37,546 nucleotides of DNA from Campylobacteraceae bacterium (GCA_026996165.1 JALWMP010000142.1:1-37546); one strand, 5' to 3'; positions 23,981 through 32,813 are shown, numbered from the stretch's first letter. The notes: a model not told the origin generated them from the sequence alone. Made by a program: numbers and translations.

Positions 23981-24521
23981 TAAAAAAGTCTCTTACATAC
24001 TCATAACCTGAGTACAATGTAAGAGCAACGGCTATCCATAAAAGTAATTCACCTCCATACCAGTGCATTAATAAAAACCCAATAGCTATCATCTGAACTA
24101 CTGTTTTTACTTTTCCCATCCAAGATGCTGAGATGTCTATTCTCTCTGCAATAGCTGAAACACGAAGTCCTGTAATAAACAGTTCACGAGTAATAATAAG
24201 ATATATTGCCCAAGGAGAGGCAGAGCCCAACATCATAAGTCCTAAAAAACCTGCAAGAGTAAGCATCTTATCAGCTAGTGGGTCTAGTATTTTACCCATA
24301 GTTGTAATTTGATTAAATGTACGAGCTATATAGCCATCAAAGAAATCTGTAGCTGAAGCAACTACAAAAATAAAAGCAGCAGTATAGTTAAGCCATGATT
24401 GGTGAATACCTTCAAATATAGTCGCATCTTGATTTACAAGAAACATAAACATAAGTGGGGCTAAGAGTAGGCGAATAAAGGCTAAAATATTTGGGATATT
24501 TATGATTTTATTTTTTTGCAT
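23964..24521 (-). CDS. pgsA: CDP-diacylglycerol--glycerol-3-phosphate 3-phosphatidyltransferase PgsA
   Basis: Commits CDP-diacylglycerol to phosphatidylglycerol synthesis at the inner membrane. The 185-residue, multi-span protein has the full CDP-alcohol phosphotransferase motif D-x2-D-G-x2-A-R-x8-G-x3-D-x3-D at residues 59-84 (DFFDGYIAR...GKILDPLADK). GGAG lies 8 bases before the ATG. It is separated from the FabL-like gene by the second REP-like element. Confidence 0.95.
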   Translation of the reverse strand: MQKNKIINIPNILAFIRLLLAPLMFMFLVNQDATIFEGIHQSWLNYTAAFIFVVASATDFFDGYIARTFNQITTMGKILDPLADKMLTLAGFLGLMMLGSASPWAIYLIITRELFITGLRVSAIAERIDISASWMGKVKTVVQMIAIGFLLMHWYGGELLLWIAVALTLYSGYEYVRDFFKKVKM

Positions 24522-24569
24522 GAGAGGTCTCCGTAGAGTGCAATTTCTATCGCACTAATTTTAAATTAG

Positions 24570-24670
24570 ACTTGTTCCCAAGCTCTAGCTTGGGAATTAA
24601 TATGGGAGTAAGATAAAGTATTCATAGTTTCAATAGAGGGTTACGAAACTAGAGCTTCGTAACCGTAGTT
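24570..24670. repeat. REP-like element, copy 2 (inverted relative to copy 1)
   Basis: Hairpin B' (24575-24596) has a perfect 10-bp stem TTCCCAAGCT with a CT loop. Hairpin A' (24639-24664) pairs GGTTACGAAACT with AGCTTCGTAACC, one mismatch. The order is B then A, the reverse of copy 1, and the spacer is 42 bp. On the minus strand the spacer carries ACTCCCATAT just before hairpin B, matching CTCCCATAT in copy 1. It lies inside the minus-strand run between the FabL-like gene and pgsA. Confidence 0.75.
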
Positions 24671-24678
24671 TATATAGA

Positions 24679-25458
24679 TTATCTAAACGTAGTTCCACCA
24701 TCAACCACAAGTGTTTGACCTGTAATCCATGAGGCTTCATCACTACATAAGAAATATACAGCTCCTGCTAAATCTTCTGGTTTTCCCATTCTATTTAAGG
24801 CAGAACGTTTAATAGTCTCTGCTTTAACCTCTTCATAGTTAGTAAAGGCTTTAAGTGCATCGGTGTCGATTGGACCACCACTGACAGCATTAACTCTAAT
24901 ACCCATATCTCCAAGCTCAACAGCAGCATAACGACTCATAGCTTCAACAGCAGCTTTATTAGTTCCATGACCAGCATAGTTGTCTATGTAGATAAGATTT
25001 CCTGTAGAGCTAAGCGTAACTATAGCTCCCCCACCTACCTTCTGCATACGAGTAGCTGCCTCTTGAGAACCTCTTACAAAAGCACCAACAGTTGCAGTAT
25101 AGATATTTTGTAGACCTTTTGTTGGACGAAGTTTCATAAATTTACCATACCCACCAACAACACTTCTTCCATAAATCATAGCATTACTTACAAAAAAGTC
25201 AATTCTATCAAAATCTTCATCAATAGCTAAAAAAAGTGGTTTAAATTGGTCTAAATCTAAAATATCTAATTGGTAAGCTTTTGCTTTAACTCCATATTTA
25301 GACTCTAAATCGGATGCAATCTCATTAGCTATTTCAGCATTTGAGTTATATGTAAAGGCAACATTTACCCCTTCACTTGCAAACTTATAAGCAATAGCTT
25401 TTCCTATACCTTTTGTTGCACCTGTGATTACTACAGTTTTTCCTTTATTGTTTGACAT
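24679..25458 (-). CDS. FabL-like short-chain dehydrogenase, probable enoyl-ACP reductase
   Basis: SDR protein of 259 residues with the cofactor motif TGATKGIGKA near the start. The usual Y-x3-K pair is replaced by Y-x6-K (Y161, K168 in NYAGHGTNKAA), the spacing of FabI/FabL enoyl-ACP reductases. The segment VNAVSGGPIDTDALKAF closely resembles the same region of Bacillus FabL as I remember it. It is therefore probably an NAD(P)H-dependent enoyl-ACP reductase in fatty-acid synthesis, though homologues in Helicobacter and Campylobacter are often labelled hydroxysteroid dehydrogenase or 3-oxoacyl reductase. The gene abuts dapA with no gap. Substrate is inference. Confidence 0.8.
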   Translation of the reverse strand: MSNNKGKTVVITGATKGIGKAIAYKFASEGVNVAFTYNSNAEIANEIASDLESKYGVKAKAYQLDILDLDQFKPLFLAIDEDFDRIDFFVSNAMIYGRSVVGGYGKFMKLRPTKGLQNIYTATVGAFVRGSQEAATRMQKVGGGAIVTLSSTGNLIYIDNYAGHGTNKAAVEAMSRYAAVELGDMGIRVNAVSGGPIDTDALKAFTNYEEVKAETIKRSALNRMGKPEDLAGAVYFLCSDEASWITGQTLVVDGGTTFR

Positions 25459-26352
25459 TTATACTCCTACTATGTTGTAATTTTTTATAACTTCTTCGAT
25501 TTTCTTCATATTCTCTACAGATGGTGGAACTAAAGGTAGTCGGTACTCTAATGTATCAATAAGACCTGCAATATACATTGCTGCTTTAATTGGAATAGGA
25601 TTACTCTCGCAGAACATTATTTTATTGATATTGTATAGTTTATCGTTAATTGCTTTTGATGCCTTGAAATCACCTTTTAAAGCTAGGTGAGTAAGTTGGG
25701 ACTTTAAGTCTGGTAACAAGTTTGCAGTTACAGAGGTAATCCCTTTTCCTCCATTAGCTAATATAGGGTAATCAATAGCATCATCTCCAGAAAATACATA
25801 AAGCTCTGGGCGTTTAGCAAGAAGTTCAACTGTTCTCTCAATAGAGCCTGTTGCCTCTTTAATTCCAAAGATATTTGGAACATCATCAAATAGTCTACAA
25901 ACAGTATTGGCTTGAATATCTACACCTGTTCTGCCTGGAACATTATATAGCATAAAAGGAAGCTCAACTGAAGAGGCTATTGTTTTGTAGTGTTGGTATA
26001 GTCCCTCTTGACTTGGTTTATTGTAGTATGGACTTACTGAAAAGATTGCATCAACACTACAATCTTGGGCATGTTTTGCAATCTCTACTGCTTCATGGGT
26101 AGCATTGCTTCCTGCCCCAGCTAAAACCTTTGTATTTGTCCCCTTACATACTTCTACTGCAATCTCAATACATCTTTTATGTTCATCATGGGTAAGTGTT
26201 GCAGACTCACCAGTAGTTCCTACAGGACAGATAGCATCAATTCCATTATCTATTTGCCGTTGAATTAGTTTGGCAAATGTTGCCTCATCTAATTTACCAT
26301 TTTTAAATGGTGTAATTAGTGCAGTTGTTGCACCTGAGATTAAGTTACTCAT
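25459..26352 (-). CDS. dapA: 4-hydroxy-tetrahydrodipicolinate synthase DapA
   Basis: Condenses pyruvate with aspartate semialdehyde, the entry to diaminopimelate and lysine. The 297 residues have TALITPFKNGKLD, GTTGESATLTHDEH, the catalytic Tyr in MLYNVPGRTG, and the Schiff-base Lys in IFGIKEATG (about residue 165). It follows the M16 protease by 11 bp and directly precedes the FabL-like gene, an order also known from Campylobacter and Helicobacter. Confidence 0.96.
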   Translation of the reverse strand: MSNLISGATTALITPFKNGKLDEATFAKLIQRQIDNGIDAICPVGTTGESATLTHDEHKRCIEIAVEVCKGTNTKVLAGAGSNATHEAVEIAKHAQDCSVDAIFSVSPYYNKPSQEGLYQHYKTIASSVELPFMLYNVPGRTGVDIQANTVCRLFDDVPNIFGIKEATGSIERTVELLAKRPELYVFSGDDAIDYPILANGGKGITSVTANLLPDLKSQLTHLALKGDFKASKAINDKLYNINKIMFCESNPIPIKAAMYIAGLIDTLEYRLPLVPPSVENMKKIEEVIKNYNIVGV

Positions 26353-26363
26353 CTACTTTTATC

Positions 26364-27674
26364 CTATTTACTATTTTTCTTTAATATTAATGTGGTTGAG
26401 AAATCATCATTAAAATATTTGTTGGCTACTTTTGTTACCATTTCAGGCGTAATTTTAGCTAAATTCTCTTCATATTCAAGTAAAGGTTTTAAGTTTCCTC
26501 TAACAAAATAAGAACCAAAAAGTGAGTTAACACTTGCTGAGTCCTCCAAAGAGTAGATAAAGTCAGCTTTTGTATTAATTTTTACCTTCTCTAGCTCCTC
26601 TTGGGTTACATCACCTTTTTTTATTTTATCTATCTCTTCATGAATAGCTTTTTCTAAATCTTCAATTTTTACATTAGGATTTGCAAGTCCCATAAAAAGG
26701 AAAATCCCATCATCTGTCATATCCATATTATAAGCATAAACTTGGTTAGCTAATTGTTTTTTATCTATAATTTCTTTATATAGCCTTGAAGAACGTCCTG
26801 CTGAAAGAAGTTCTGAAATAGCAGAGAGTACTACTTGGTCTTTATGTTCATAGTTTGGAATAGGGTAAGCAATAGCAATAGTATCTATGGTATTGTTGTC
26901 TTTATGTATAATCTGTCGTATACTACCATCTCTTTTGGGTTCAGATAGATTTAGTTTAGGTATTTTGGTATGGTTTTTAATATGTCCAAACTTCTCTTTT
27001 GCAATTTTAAAAACCTCTTTTTCATCAATATCCCCTGTAACAATTAAAATAGCATTATTTGGTTGGTAGTATTTAGAGTGAAACTCTCTAATATCATCAA
27101 TAGTCCAGCTTTGAATATCGTGCATAAAGCCGATTGGTGTCCAGTGATAAGGGTGTTCAACATAGTGTGTGTTAAATAGTCTAAAGTAGAGGTAGCCAAT
27201 AGGAGGGTTGTCTGTTCGAACACGACGCTCTTCTGCTACTACATTTCGCTCTACCTGAAACTCTTCATCTTTTAAGTTTAAGTTTTCCATAAGCTCAGCA
27301 AAAAGTCCTGCTGATGTTTCAAAATTTTTAGAAGAGGATTTTATGTAGTAGTGTGTATAGTCAAAAGAGGTTGAAGCATTGTTAACGCCTCCTTTAGACT
27401 TTACAATCTTGTCAAATTCACCAGCTTTAAGGTTTTTAGTAGATTTAAAGTTCAAGTGTTCAAGCATATGAGCAATTCCTGTTTTCCCCATGACTTCATT
27501 ACGAGAACCAACTTTATAAAAGATGTCTGTTGTAATGACATTGGAGTCATTGTGCATGGGAATAGCCACTACTTGTAAGCCATTTTCTAAGGTTTCAGTG
27601 TAGTATTTTGGTAGAGAGTTCGCCATTAAAAATCCTATGGTTGTTATCATTAGTATAACTGTTTTTTTTATCAT
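26364..27674 (-). CDS. Exported M16-family zinc peptidase
   Basis: The 436-residue protein begins with a signal peptide (MIKKTVILMITTIGFLMA). It has the inverted zinc motif HMLEH at residues 69-73 (AHMLEHLNFKS), with a downstream glutamate in VVAEERR as third ligand. The second, inactive-type M16 domain follows and includes the R/Y segment near SSRLYKEII. Helicobacter and Campylobacter homologues are labelled PqqE-like, but no PQQ biosynthesis genes are present, so a general periplasmic peptidase is a safer call. It is the first gene of the run to pgsA. Confidence 0.92.
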   Translation of the reverse strand: MIKKTVILMITTIGFLMANSLPKYYTETLENGLQVVAIPMHNDSNVITTDIFYKVGSRNEVMGKTGIAHMLEHLNFKSTKNLKAGEFDKIVKSKGGVNNASTSFDYTHYYIKSSSKNFETSAGLFAELMENLNLKDEEFQVERNVVAEERRVRTDNPPIGYLYFRLFNTHYVEHPYHWTPIGFMHDIQSWTIDDIREFHSKYYQPNNAILIVTGDIDEKEVFKIAKEKFGHIKNHTKIPKLNLSEPKRDGSIRQIIHKDNNTIDTIAIAYPIPNYEHKDQVVLSAISELLSAGRSSRLYKEIIDKKQLANQVYAYNMDMTDDGIFLFMGLANPNVKIEDLEKAIHEEIDKIKKGDVTQEELEKVKINTKADFIYSLEDSASVNSLFGSYFVRGNLKPLLEYEENLAKITPEMVTKVANKYFNDDFSTTLILKKNSK

Positions 27675-27710
27675 GATTTTATCTATCCTTACAGTTTAAA
27701 AAAGAGTAGT

Positions 27711-27716
27711 ATTTTA
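27711..27716 (-). promoter_or_regulatory. Probable -10 for the M16 protease-dapA-FabL-like operon
   Basis: TAAAAT on the minus strand (in TTAGTTAAAATACT) lies 37 bases before the protease start, and an AAGGAT ribosome site follows. The rest of the ~170-bp divergent gap holds only AT-rich sequence and the opposing promoter. Confidence 0.35.
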
Positions 27717-27816
27717 ACTAAAAAGTATTAAACAATGGTAGATAATGACAAGTGTTCACAAAGTAATACTAAATAGAGGTTAAAAATTTTTAGCAATTAG
27801 CATTGTAAAAGTTTGT

Positions 27817-27822
27817 TATAAT
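27817..27822 (+). promoter_or_regulatory. -10 promoter element for the DUF695-like gene
   Basis: A perfect TATAAT in TTTGTTATAATAC lies 24 bases before the ATG at 27847, giving a leader of about 18 nt that includes GGAA 8 bases before the start. Confidence 0.6.
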
Positions 27823-27846
27823 ACATAAAAAAATGGAATATTATAG

Positions 27847-28851
27847 ATGGAAGAAGAAGTAGAAGTATTTTGGAATTGGTTTAAAGAGCATAAAGATGAT
27901 GAGATAACTCTCCTTATAGAAGAGGCAAATAGAGAACTAAGAGCTATCTATAAAGGTGTCTTTATTGAGTTTAATTTACAAACTGAGCCGAAAGAGTTAA
28001 TAGTTACTCCACATGGAGTTAGAGAGTTCTTTGCTACAGCTTATGCTTTAGTCAATAATGCACCTCAAATAGAAGGGTGGAAGATTACTGCTTGTAAACA
28101 ACCAATGGAGTTTTATGACTTTAAGATAGATGATATAGAGTTTAAGCTATCTGAACTTACTTTTATGCCTTTGGAGTCAGATGAGTACCTTGAAGATATT
28201 GCTGTTCGAATCTATCACAAAGATTATGTTTCACAAGAGGGAGAGAAACAAAACCAAGTCATAGAGGGAATATACAGAATCCTAGACAATCTTTTAGGAG
28301 AAGAGAGTGTAGCGTTTGATTTCCAATATATAGATTTTGATGATATGCCACACCCAAAAGAGAAGGACTACCCACTTAGCACTCTACCTGCCTTTGTAGC
28401 TCATAAAAAAGCAGAGAGAAAAAATGCAAAACAGAAGTTTCCTAAAGATGATATGGTATTACTAGAGGGAAAGTTAGAGAGTCTACCAACACTTTTAGCT
28501 ACTAATCAAGGGTTAAGGTATTATGGTTTTACAAAAGAGTTCCCTTATCTTTTACATCTCACTTTAAATATAAAACAGATAGGACAAAATGGTCTACCAA
28601 ATGGTAATACTGATGAATTGTATTTGATTGAAGATATTATCTACTCTGTCATTGTTAAAGAGAAAAATGGGCATTTTATAGCAACAGATACTTTTAAAGG
28701 AAAGAGAGATGTTTTCTATTATGTGAATAGTTTAGAAAGTATTGAAAAGGCTTTAAATAGTTTACCAACAGAACCTGTGAGTTGTGATGTCTCTTACACT
28801 GTTGAGTATGATCCTTTTTGGGTAAAGACTACAGCCTATATTTATATGTAA
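27847..28851 (+). CDS. Cytoplasmic protein of unknown function with DUF695-like C-terminal region
   Basis: The 334 residues have no signal peptide or membrane segment. The N-terminal half (FWNWFKEHKDDE, then FIEFNLQTEPKELIVTP) contains an aromatic FWxWF start seen in several small uncharacterised bacterial families. The C-terminal third has features I associate with DUF695: NGLPNGNTDELYLIEDIIYS, GKRDVFYYV, and DVSYTVEYDPFW. The protein is acidic. It has its own promoter, and ubiE follows with a separate promoter 43 bp later. The domain label is from memory; no biochemical role can be inferred. Confidence 0.6.
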   Translation: MEEEVEVFWNWFKEHKDDEITLLIEEANRELRAIYKGVFIEFNLQTEPKELIVTPHGVREFFATAYALVNNAPQIEGWKITACKQPMEFYDFKIDDIEFKLSELTFMPLESDEYLEDIAVRIYHKDYVSQEGEKQNQVIEGIYRILDNLLGEESVAFDFQYIDFDDMPHPKEKDYPLSTLPAFVAHKKAERKNAKQKFPKDDMVLLEGKLESLPTLLATNQGLRYYGFTKEFPYLLHLTLNIKQIGQNGLPNGNTDELYLIEDIIYSVIVKEKNGHFIATDTFKGKRDVFYYVNSLESIEKALNSLPTEPVSCDVSYTVEYDPFWVKTTAYIYM

Positions 28852-28860
28852 AAAATTAGT

Positions 28861-28866
28861 TATAAT
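28861..28866 (+). promoter_or_regulatory. -10 promoter element for ubiE/menG
   Basis: A perfect TATAAT (in TAGTTATAATACG) lies 27 bases before the TTG start and immediately after the stop of the preceding gene. GGAG follows at 28882-28885, 8 bases before TTG. Confidence 0.55.
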
Positions 28867-28893
28867 ACGAATAATAAACATGGAGTAAACCTT

Positions 28894-29622
28894 TTGGAAA
28901 CAGTAGATAAAAAAGCAAAACAAGAAAAAATTGTAACGATGTTTGATGACATCGCTTCAACTTATGATTTAACCAACAGAGTCCTAAGCATGGGCATAGA
29001 TATTCAATGGAGAAGAACAGCTTGTGAAAAAGCTTATGAGATATTGAATAGTAAAGAGTTAGAGCAGATTACTGATGTAGCTTGTGGAACAGGTGATTTA
29101 CTTCTTTTTTGGAAAGAGTATGCAGATAAAAAAGGAATAGATGTTCAACGATATGTAGGGGTTGACCCTTCTGTTGGTATGTTAGAGGTAGCACGAAAAA
29201 AGATAGACTTTGCCGAATTTAAAGAGGGTAAAGCTCAAGAGCTACCTGTAGATGACTCTTCTACTGAGCTTATCTCTATTTCTTATGGTATCCGTAATGT
29301 TGTTGATAGAGTAGAAGCTTTACAAGAGTTTTATAGAGCTTTAAAACCTAAAGGAATTGTGGTTATTTTAGAGTTTACTAAACAAGAGCGAGAGGGGCTA
29401 TTTGATAAAGTGGTAGATTTTGGAATGAAAAAGGTTTTACCTAGAGTTGGTGGGTTAATCTCTAAAAACTATGAAGCCTATAAGTATCTTCCTGACTCTA
29501 TTGAGGGGTTTTTAACTACAGAAATGTTAGAAAAAGAGCTAGTAGAAGCAGGATTTGAGATGAGATACACCAAATCTTTTACAATGGGTATCTCAACACT
29601 TCTAATTGCTCAAAAACCATAA
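28894..29622 (+). CDS. ubiE: Demethylmenaquinone methyltransferase (UbiE/MenG family)
   Basis: SAM-dependent C-methylation of the quinone ring, the last step to menaquinone. The start is TTG 28894: GGAG is 8 bases upstream, while the only nearby upstream ATG (28880) is followed at once by a stop (ATG GAG TAA). The 242 residues have IVTMFDDIASTYDLTNRVLSMGID, the SAM motif DVACGTGDLL, and the YGIRNVVDR plus LKPKGIVVILEF segments that define the family. Campylobacterota use menaquinone, so MenG function is more likely than ubiquinone synthesis; some lineages use the futalosine route upstream of this step. Confidence 0.93.
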   Translation: METVDKKAKQEKIVTMFDDIASTYDLTNRVLSMGIDIQWRRTACEKAYEILNSKELEQITDVACGTGDLLLFWKEYADKKGIDVQRYVGVDPSVGMLEVARKKIDFAEFKEGKAQELPVDDSSTELISISYGIRNVVDRVEALQEFYRALKPKGIVVILEFTKQEREGLFDKVVDFGMKKVLPRVGGLISKNYEAYKYLPDSIEGFLTTEMLEKELVEAGFEMRYTKSFTMGISTLLIAQKP

Positions 29623-29626
29623 ATAT

Positions 29627-29650
29627 GTACCAAAGTTTTACCTTTGGTAC
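29627..29650. terminator. Hairpin between convergent ubiE and lon
   Basis: A perfect 9-bp stem GTACCAAAG/CTTTGGTAC encloses a 6-nt loop between the two stop codons. T-runs are weak on both sides, so it may act as a bidirectional, moderate terminator or as an RNA end stabiliser. Confidence 0.5.
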
Positions 29651-29663
29651 AGTCTGATTAAAT

Positions 29664-32096
29664 TTAAACCAATGCCTCCTTTAAGACATCACCTATCTGA
29701 GATACAGCAATAATCTCAATAGCCTCTTTTACATCACTAGGAATATCCTCTAAATCACGTTCATAATTTTTTTCTGGAATAAGAGCTTTAGTTACTCCTG
29801 CTTTATAAGCTGCTATAAGCTTCTCTTTTAGTCCTCCAATAGGAAGAACTTTTCCTGTTAGGGTTAGCTCTCCTGTCATAGCTATTTTATTGTCTACTTT
29901 TTGTTCTGATAAGATTGATGCAATGGCAACTGCCATAGTAATTCCTGCACTTGGTCCATCTTTTGGTGTAGCTCCCTCTGGAACATGAATATGTAGGTCA
30001 AAACGTTTGTAGATTTCACTAGCCTCTATGCTTTGGCTAGACTCTTTTTCTTTTAGAGGTATAATGTTTTTGTTAATAGCTAATGAACCATTTTCTATTA
30101 AACTTTTGACAACAGAAAAGGCTATGTGTGCTGACTCTTTCATAACATCGCCAAGGCTACCTGTAAGTTTAACAGCTCCTTTTCCTTTGAGTTTAATGGC
30201 TTCTATTTTGAGTACATCTCCACCTACTGATGTCCATGCTAGACCATTAACTACACCTATAAGAGGCTCTTTGTCAACATTGGAGATTTCAAATACCTTT
30301 TTGTTGGCAAATTTAGGTAGGTCTTTGATTTTAATCTTTATCTTTTCTAGTTCATCATTTAGGAGTAGTTTAGTAGCTACTTTACGCATTATCTCTGCAA
30401 TTTTACGTCGTAGACCTCTTACTCCTGGTTCTCTTGTATACTCATCAATAAGTAGTTTTAGAGCTTTGTCTGTTATCTCAAATTCCTCCTCTTTGAGTGC
30501 ATGTTTTTTTAACTCTTGAGGAATAAGGTACTGTTTTGCAATCTCTAACTTTTCATTTGGTGTATAGGAGCTTACCTCAATAAACTCCATACGGTCACGA
30601 AGTGGTGCAGGTATCTGTCCAACATCATTTGCAGTAGCAATAAATATAGCTTTGCTTAAGTCAATGTCAAAGTTTAGGTAGTAGTCACGGTACTCTTTGT
30701 TCTGTTCTGGGTCAAGAATTTCTAAAAGAACAGCTGTTGGGTCACCTCTGTGTCCTCGTCCTACTTTGTCAATTTCATCTAAAACAACTACAGGGTTCAT
30801 GCTCTTAGCTGTAATAAACCCTTGAACTAAACGTCCTGGCATTGCACCTACATATGTTCTTCGGTGTCCTCTTAGTTCATTGACATCTTCTAGTCCACCA
30901 AGTGCTATACGTACTAAAGGTCTATCTAATGCTTTAGCAATAGAGTTAGCAAGAGAGGTTTTACCTACTCCTGGAGGTCCAGAGAAACATAAAATCGCTC
31001 CTGCTGTTCCATCTAATGTAATATCGCGTTGTTGGGCAAGTTGTCGTACAGAGAAGAACTCTACTATTCTCTTTTTTGGCTCTTCTAGTGAAAAATGGTC
31101 AAGGTCAAGTCTCTCTTGTACCTCTTTTACTTTTAGTTCTTTTTCACTAAATTTACCAAATGGAAGTTCAAAAACATACTCTAAATAGGTCTGAATCTGT
31201 GCAGCGTCAGCAGACTCTGGGTGCATTCTTGCAAAACGGTTAAGTTGTTTTTCTATCTCTTTATAAGCATCTTCTAAAAGATGAGGTTTTAGCTCTTTTA
31301 GTTTGTCTCTAAAATCCTCAATCTCTTTTTCTCTTTGGACATCAACACCTAGCTCTTTGTTAATCTCTTTAAGTTGTTCTTTTAAAAAATACTCTTTGTT
31401 AATCTGCTCAATCTTTGAGTGTACCTTAGAACGAATTTCACGCTCTACTCGTGCAGACTCCATCTCATTTATAATAATGTCAATAACTTTAAGTAGTCGT
31501 TGCTCTACATCGTCATTGGCATAAATCTCATAAGCTTCTGTTTTTGAGAGTTTAAGCAGAGATGAGACCAAGTCTACAACTCTGTATGGATTATCGGTCT
31601 CTGAGATAGTCTTTAGTAAATCAGAGGGAATGGAGTTGTTAACTTTTGAAAGAAGTTTAATCTTTTCGTTGAGTAGGGTTATAAGTGCATTTGTTTTTAG
31701 TTCATCATACGGTTTATTTTCAAGTAGGTATACCATAGCACTTTGAAAAGAGGTATTGTCATCTATCTCAATGGTCTCTAAATCACTAACAATTTCACCT
31801 CGTGCAAGTCCTTGAAAAAGAATCTTAACACGACCATCTGGAATATTTACTTTTCTCATAATAGAGCCAATAACTCCAATCTTGTGAATGTCCTCTTCTT
31901 TTCGTGAACCCTCAAAACCCTCTTTTGTAGTAGTAAGTAAAATTAAGGAGTTTTTCTCCATAGCAAAAGTAGCAGCGTCTATGTCCTCTTTTTTAGTTAA
32001 AAAAATAGGAGAAATCATAAAAGGGTATAAAAAGAGTTCATCTTCTATGATAATAGGTACTTGTGTAGGAAATGGTTCATAGTTACTTAGTTGCAT
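29664..32096 (-). CDS. lon: ATP-dependent protease Lon
   Basis: Cytoplasmic AAA+ serine protease for damaged and regulatory proteins. The 810 residues are full length. The order is the N-terminal LON substrate domain (starting NYEPFPTQVPIIIEDELFLYPFM), a long coiled-coil region, Walker A GPPGVGKTSL (about residue 372), Walker B VVLDEIDKV, and the protease domain with KDGPSAGITMA (catalytic Ser near 712) and the Lys in GGLKEKL (about 753). It follows bamD by 16 bp, as in Helicobacter. No heat-shock operator is evident in the small gap, so regulation would be from the bamD promoter. Confidence 0.97.
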   Translation of the reverse strand: MQLSNYEPFPTQVPIIIEDELFLYPFMISPIFLTKKEDIDAATFAMEKNSLILLTTTKEGFEGSRKEEDIHKIGVIGSIMRKVNIPDGRVKILFQGLARGEIVSDLETIEIDDNTSFQSAMVYLLENKPYDELKTNALITLLNEKIKLLSKVNNSIPSDLLKTISETDNPYRVVDLVSSLLKLSKTEAYEIYANDDVEQRLLKVIDIIINEMESARVEREIRSKVHSKIEQINKEYFLKEQLKEINKELGVDVQREKEIEDFRDKLKELKPHLLEDAYKEIEKQLNRFARMHPESADAAQIQTYLEYVFELPFGKFSEKELKVKEVQERLDLDHFSLEEPKKRIVEFFSVRQLAQQRDITLDGTAGAILCFSGPPGVGKTSLANSIAKALDRPLVRIALGGLEDVNELRGHRRTYVGAMPGRLVQGFITAKSMNPVVVLDEIDKVGRGHRGDPTAVLLEILDPEQNKEYRDYYLNFDIDLSKAIFIATANDVGQIPAPLRDRMEFIEVSSYTPNEKLEIAKQYLIPQELKKHALKEEEFEITDKALKLLIDEYTREPGVRGLRRKIAEIMRKVATKLLLNDELEKIKIKIKDLPKFANKKVFEISNVDKEPLIGVVNGLAWTSVGGDVLKIEAIKLKGKGAVKLTGSLGDVMKESAHIAFSVVKSLIENGSLAINKNIIPLKEKESSQSIEASEIYKRFDLHIHVPEGATPKDGPSAGITMAVAIASILSEQKVDNKIAMTGELTLTGKVLPIGGLKEKLIAAYKAGVTKALIPEKNYERDLEDIPSDVKEAIEIIAVSQIGDVLKEALV

Positions 32097-32112
32097 TGAT
32101 TCTTTTTATCCT

Positions 32113-32766
32113 TTAGTTAAAAATACTTTCAAAAAAGCCTACTTTTGGAGGCTTAATATCTGCCATGTTAAGTGGAGAGTTTGCATTCTTTTCTTTATAT
32201 ATTTTAGCTGCTTTCTCTTTACCCAATCTTCTATATAGACTAGCAATATTTTCATTGAGTATATATTGAGCCATATGCAGACGAACTTTAATTGTATCTA
32301 CAACAGGAAGATAGATAGAGTTTGGGTACTGTTTAACAAATTTATCTACATTGGTTAAGGTATCAAGCATTAGTTTTTGTTCTTTGTTGATGTCTTTTAT
32401 TCCTAAAAATGCTGCTTTGATTTTTAAGAATTTTGCTTGTTCTATCTTTGTCCCTTTGGCATACTTTTTAAGATACTCATCTAAGTAGTAGTCTGCCATA
32501 ATATACTCTTGGTCTTCCATATGAGCTTGAGCTAAAAGCATAGTAGCTGTAGGTAAAAGTGGAGAACGAGCATGTTCACTTCTAAGTGATATATAGTAGT
32601 TATCTGCTTTGTCTAGGTTAGATGAAGCAATCTCCTTTACAACATGATTGTACCAATAGAGTGCTGGTTTGTCATATTCATTAACAGCATCTTTGTTACT
32701 ACAAGCTGTGAAAAATAATATAAAGAGCAAAATTGCCCCTATTTTTTTATTTAATTTAATTCTCAT
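32113..32766 (-). CDS. bamD: Outer-membrane assembly lipoprotein BamD
   Basis: TPR-rich lipoprotein of the BAM complex, which inserts beta-barrel proteins in the outer membrane. Two adjacent ATGs exist (32769 and 32766); the second is better spaced from AAGG. The signal ends in the lipobox FTAC (LLFILFFTACSN). TPR helices follow (NLDKADNYYISLRSEHARSP, EDQEYIMADYYLDEYLKKYAKGT, YPNSIYLPVVDTIKVRL). At ~217 residues it is near the usual 220-245. It shares a transcript with lon and is divergent from proC. Confidence 0.9.
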   Translation of the reverse strand: MRIKLNKKIGAILLFILFFTACSNKDAVNEYDKPALYWYNHVVKEIASSNLDKADNYYISLRSEHARSPLLPTATMLLAQAHMEDQEYIMADYYLDEYLKKYAKGTKIEQAKFLKIKAAFLGIKDINKEQKLMLDTLTNVDKFVKQYPNSIYLPVVDTIKVRLHMAQYILNENIASLYRRLGKEKAAKIYKEKNANSPLNMADIKPPKVGFFESIFN

Positions 32767-32813
32767 CATTAACCTTATATCTTATTTTAAAAAAATATAA
32801 TACCTCAATATCT

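Noticed and set aside
24537-24556. AGTGC-N9-GCACT inverted repeat upstream of pgsA as a CIRCE (HrcA) operator
   Set aside because: CIRCE arms read TTAGCACTC/GAGTGCTAA; here the arms are in the opposite sense and only 5 bp long, and pgsA is not a heat-shock gene.
30028-32082. Several plus-strand ORFs opposite lon
   Set aside because: Ser/Leu-rich shadow translations of the lon coding strand; no independent support.
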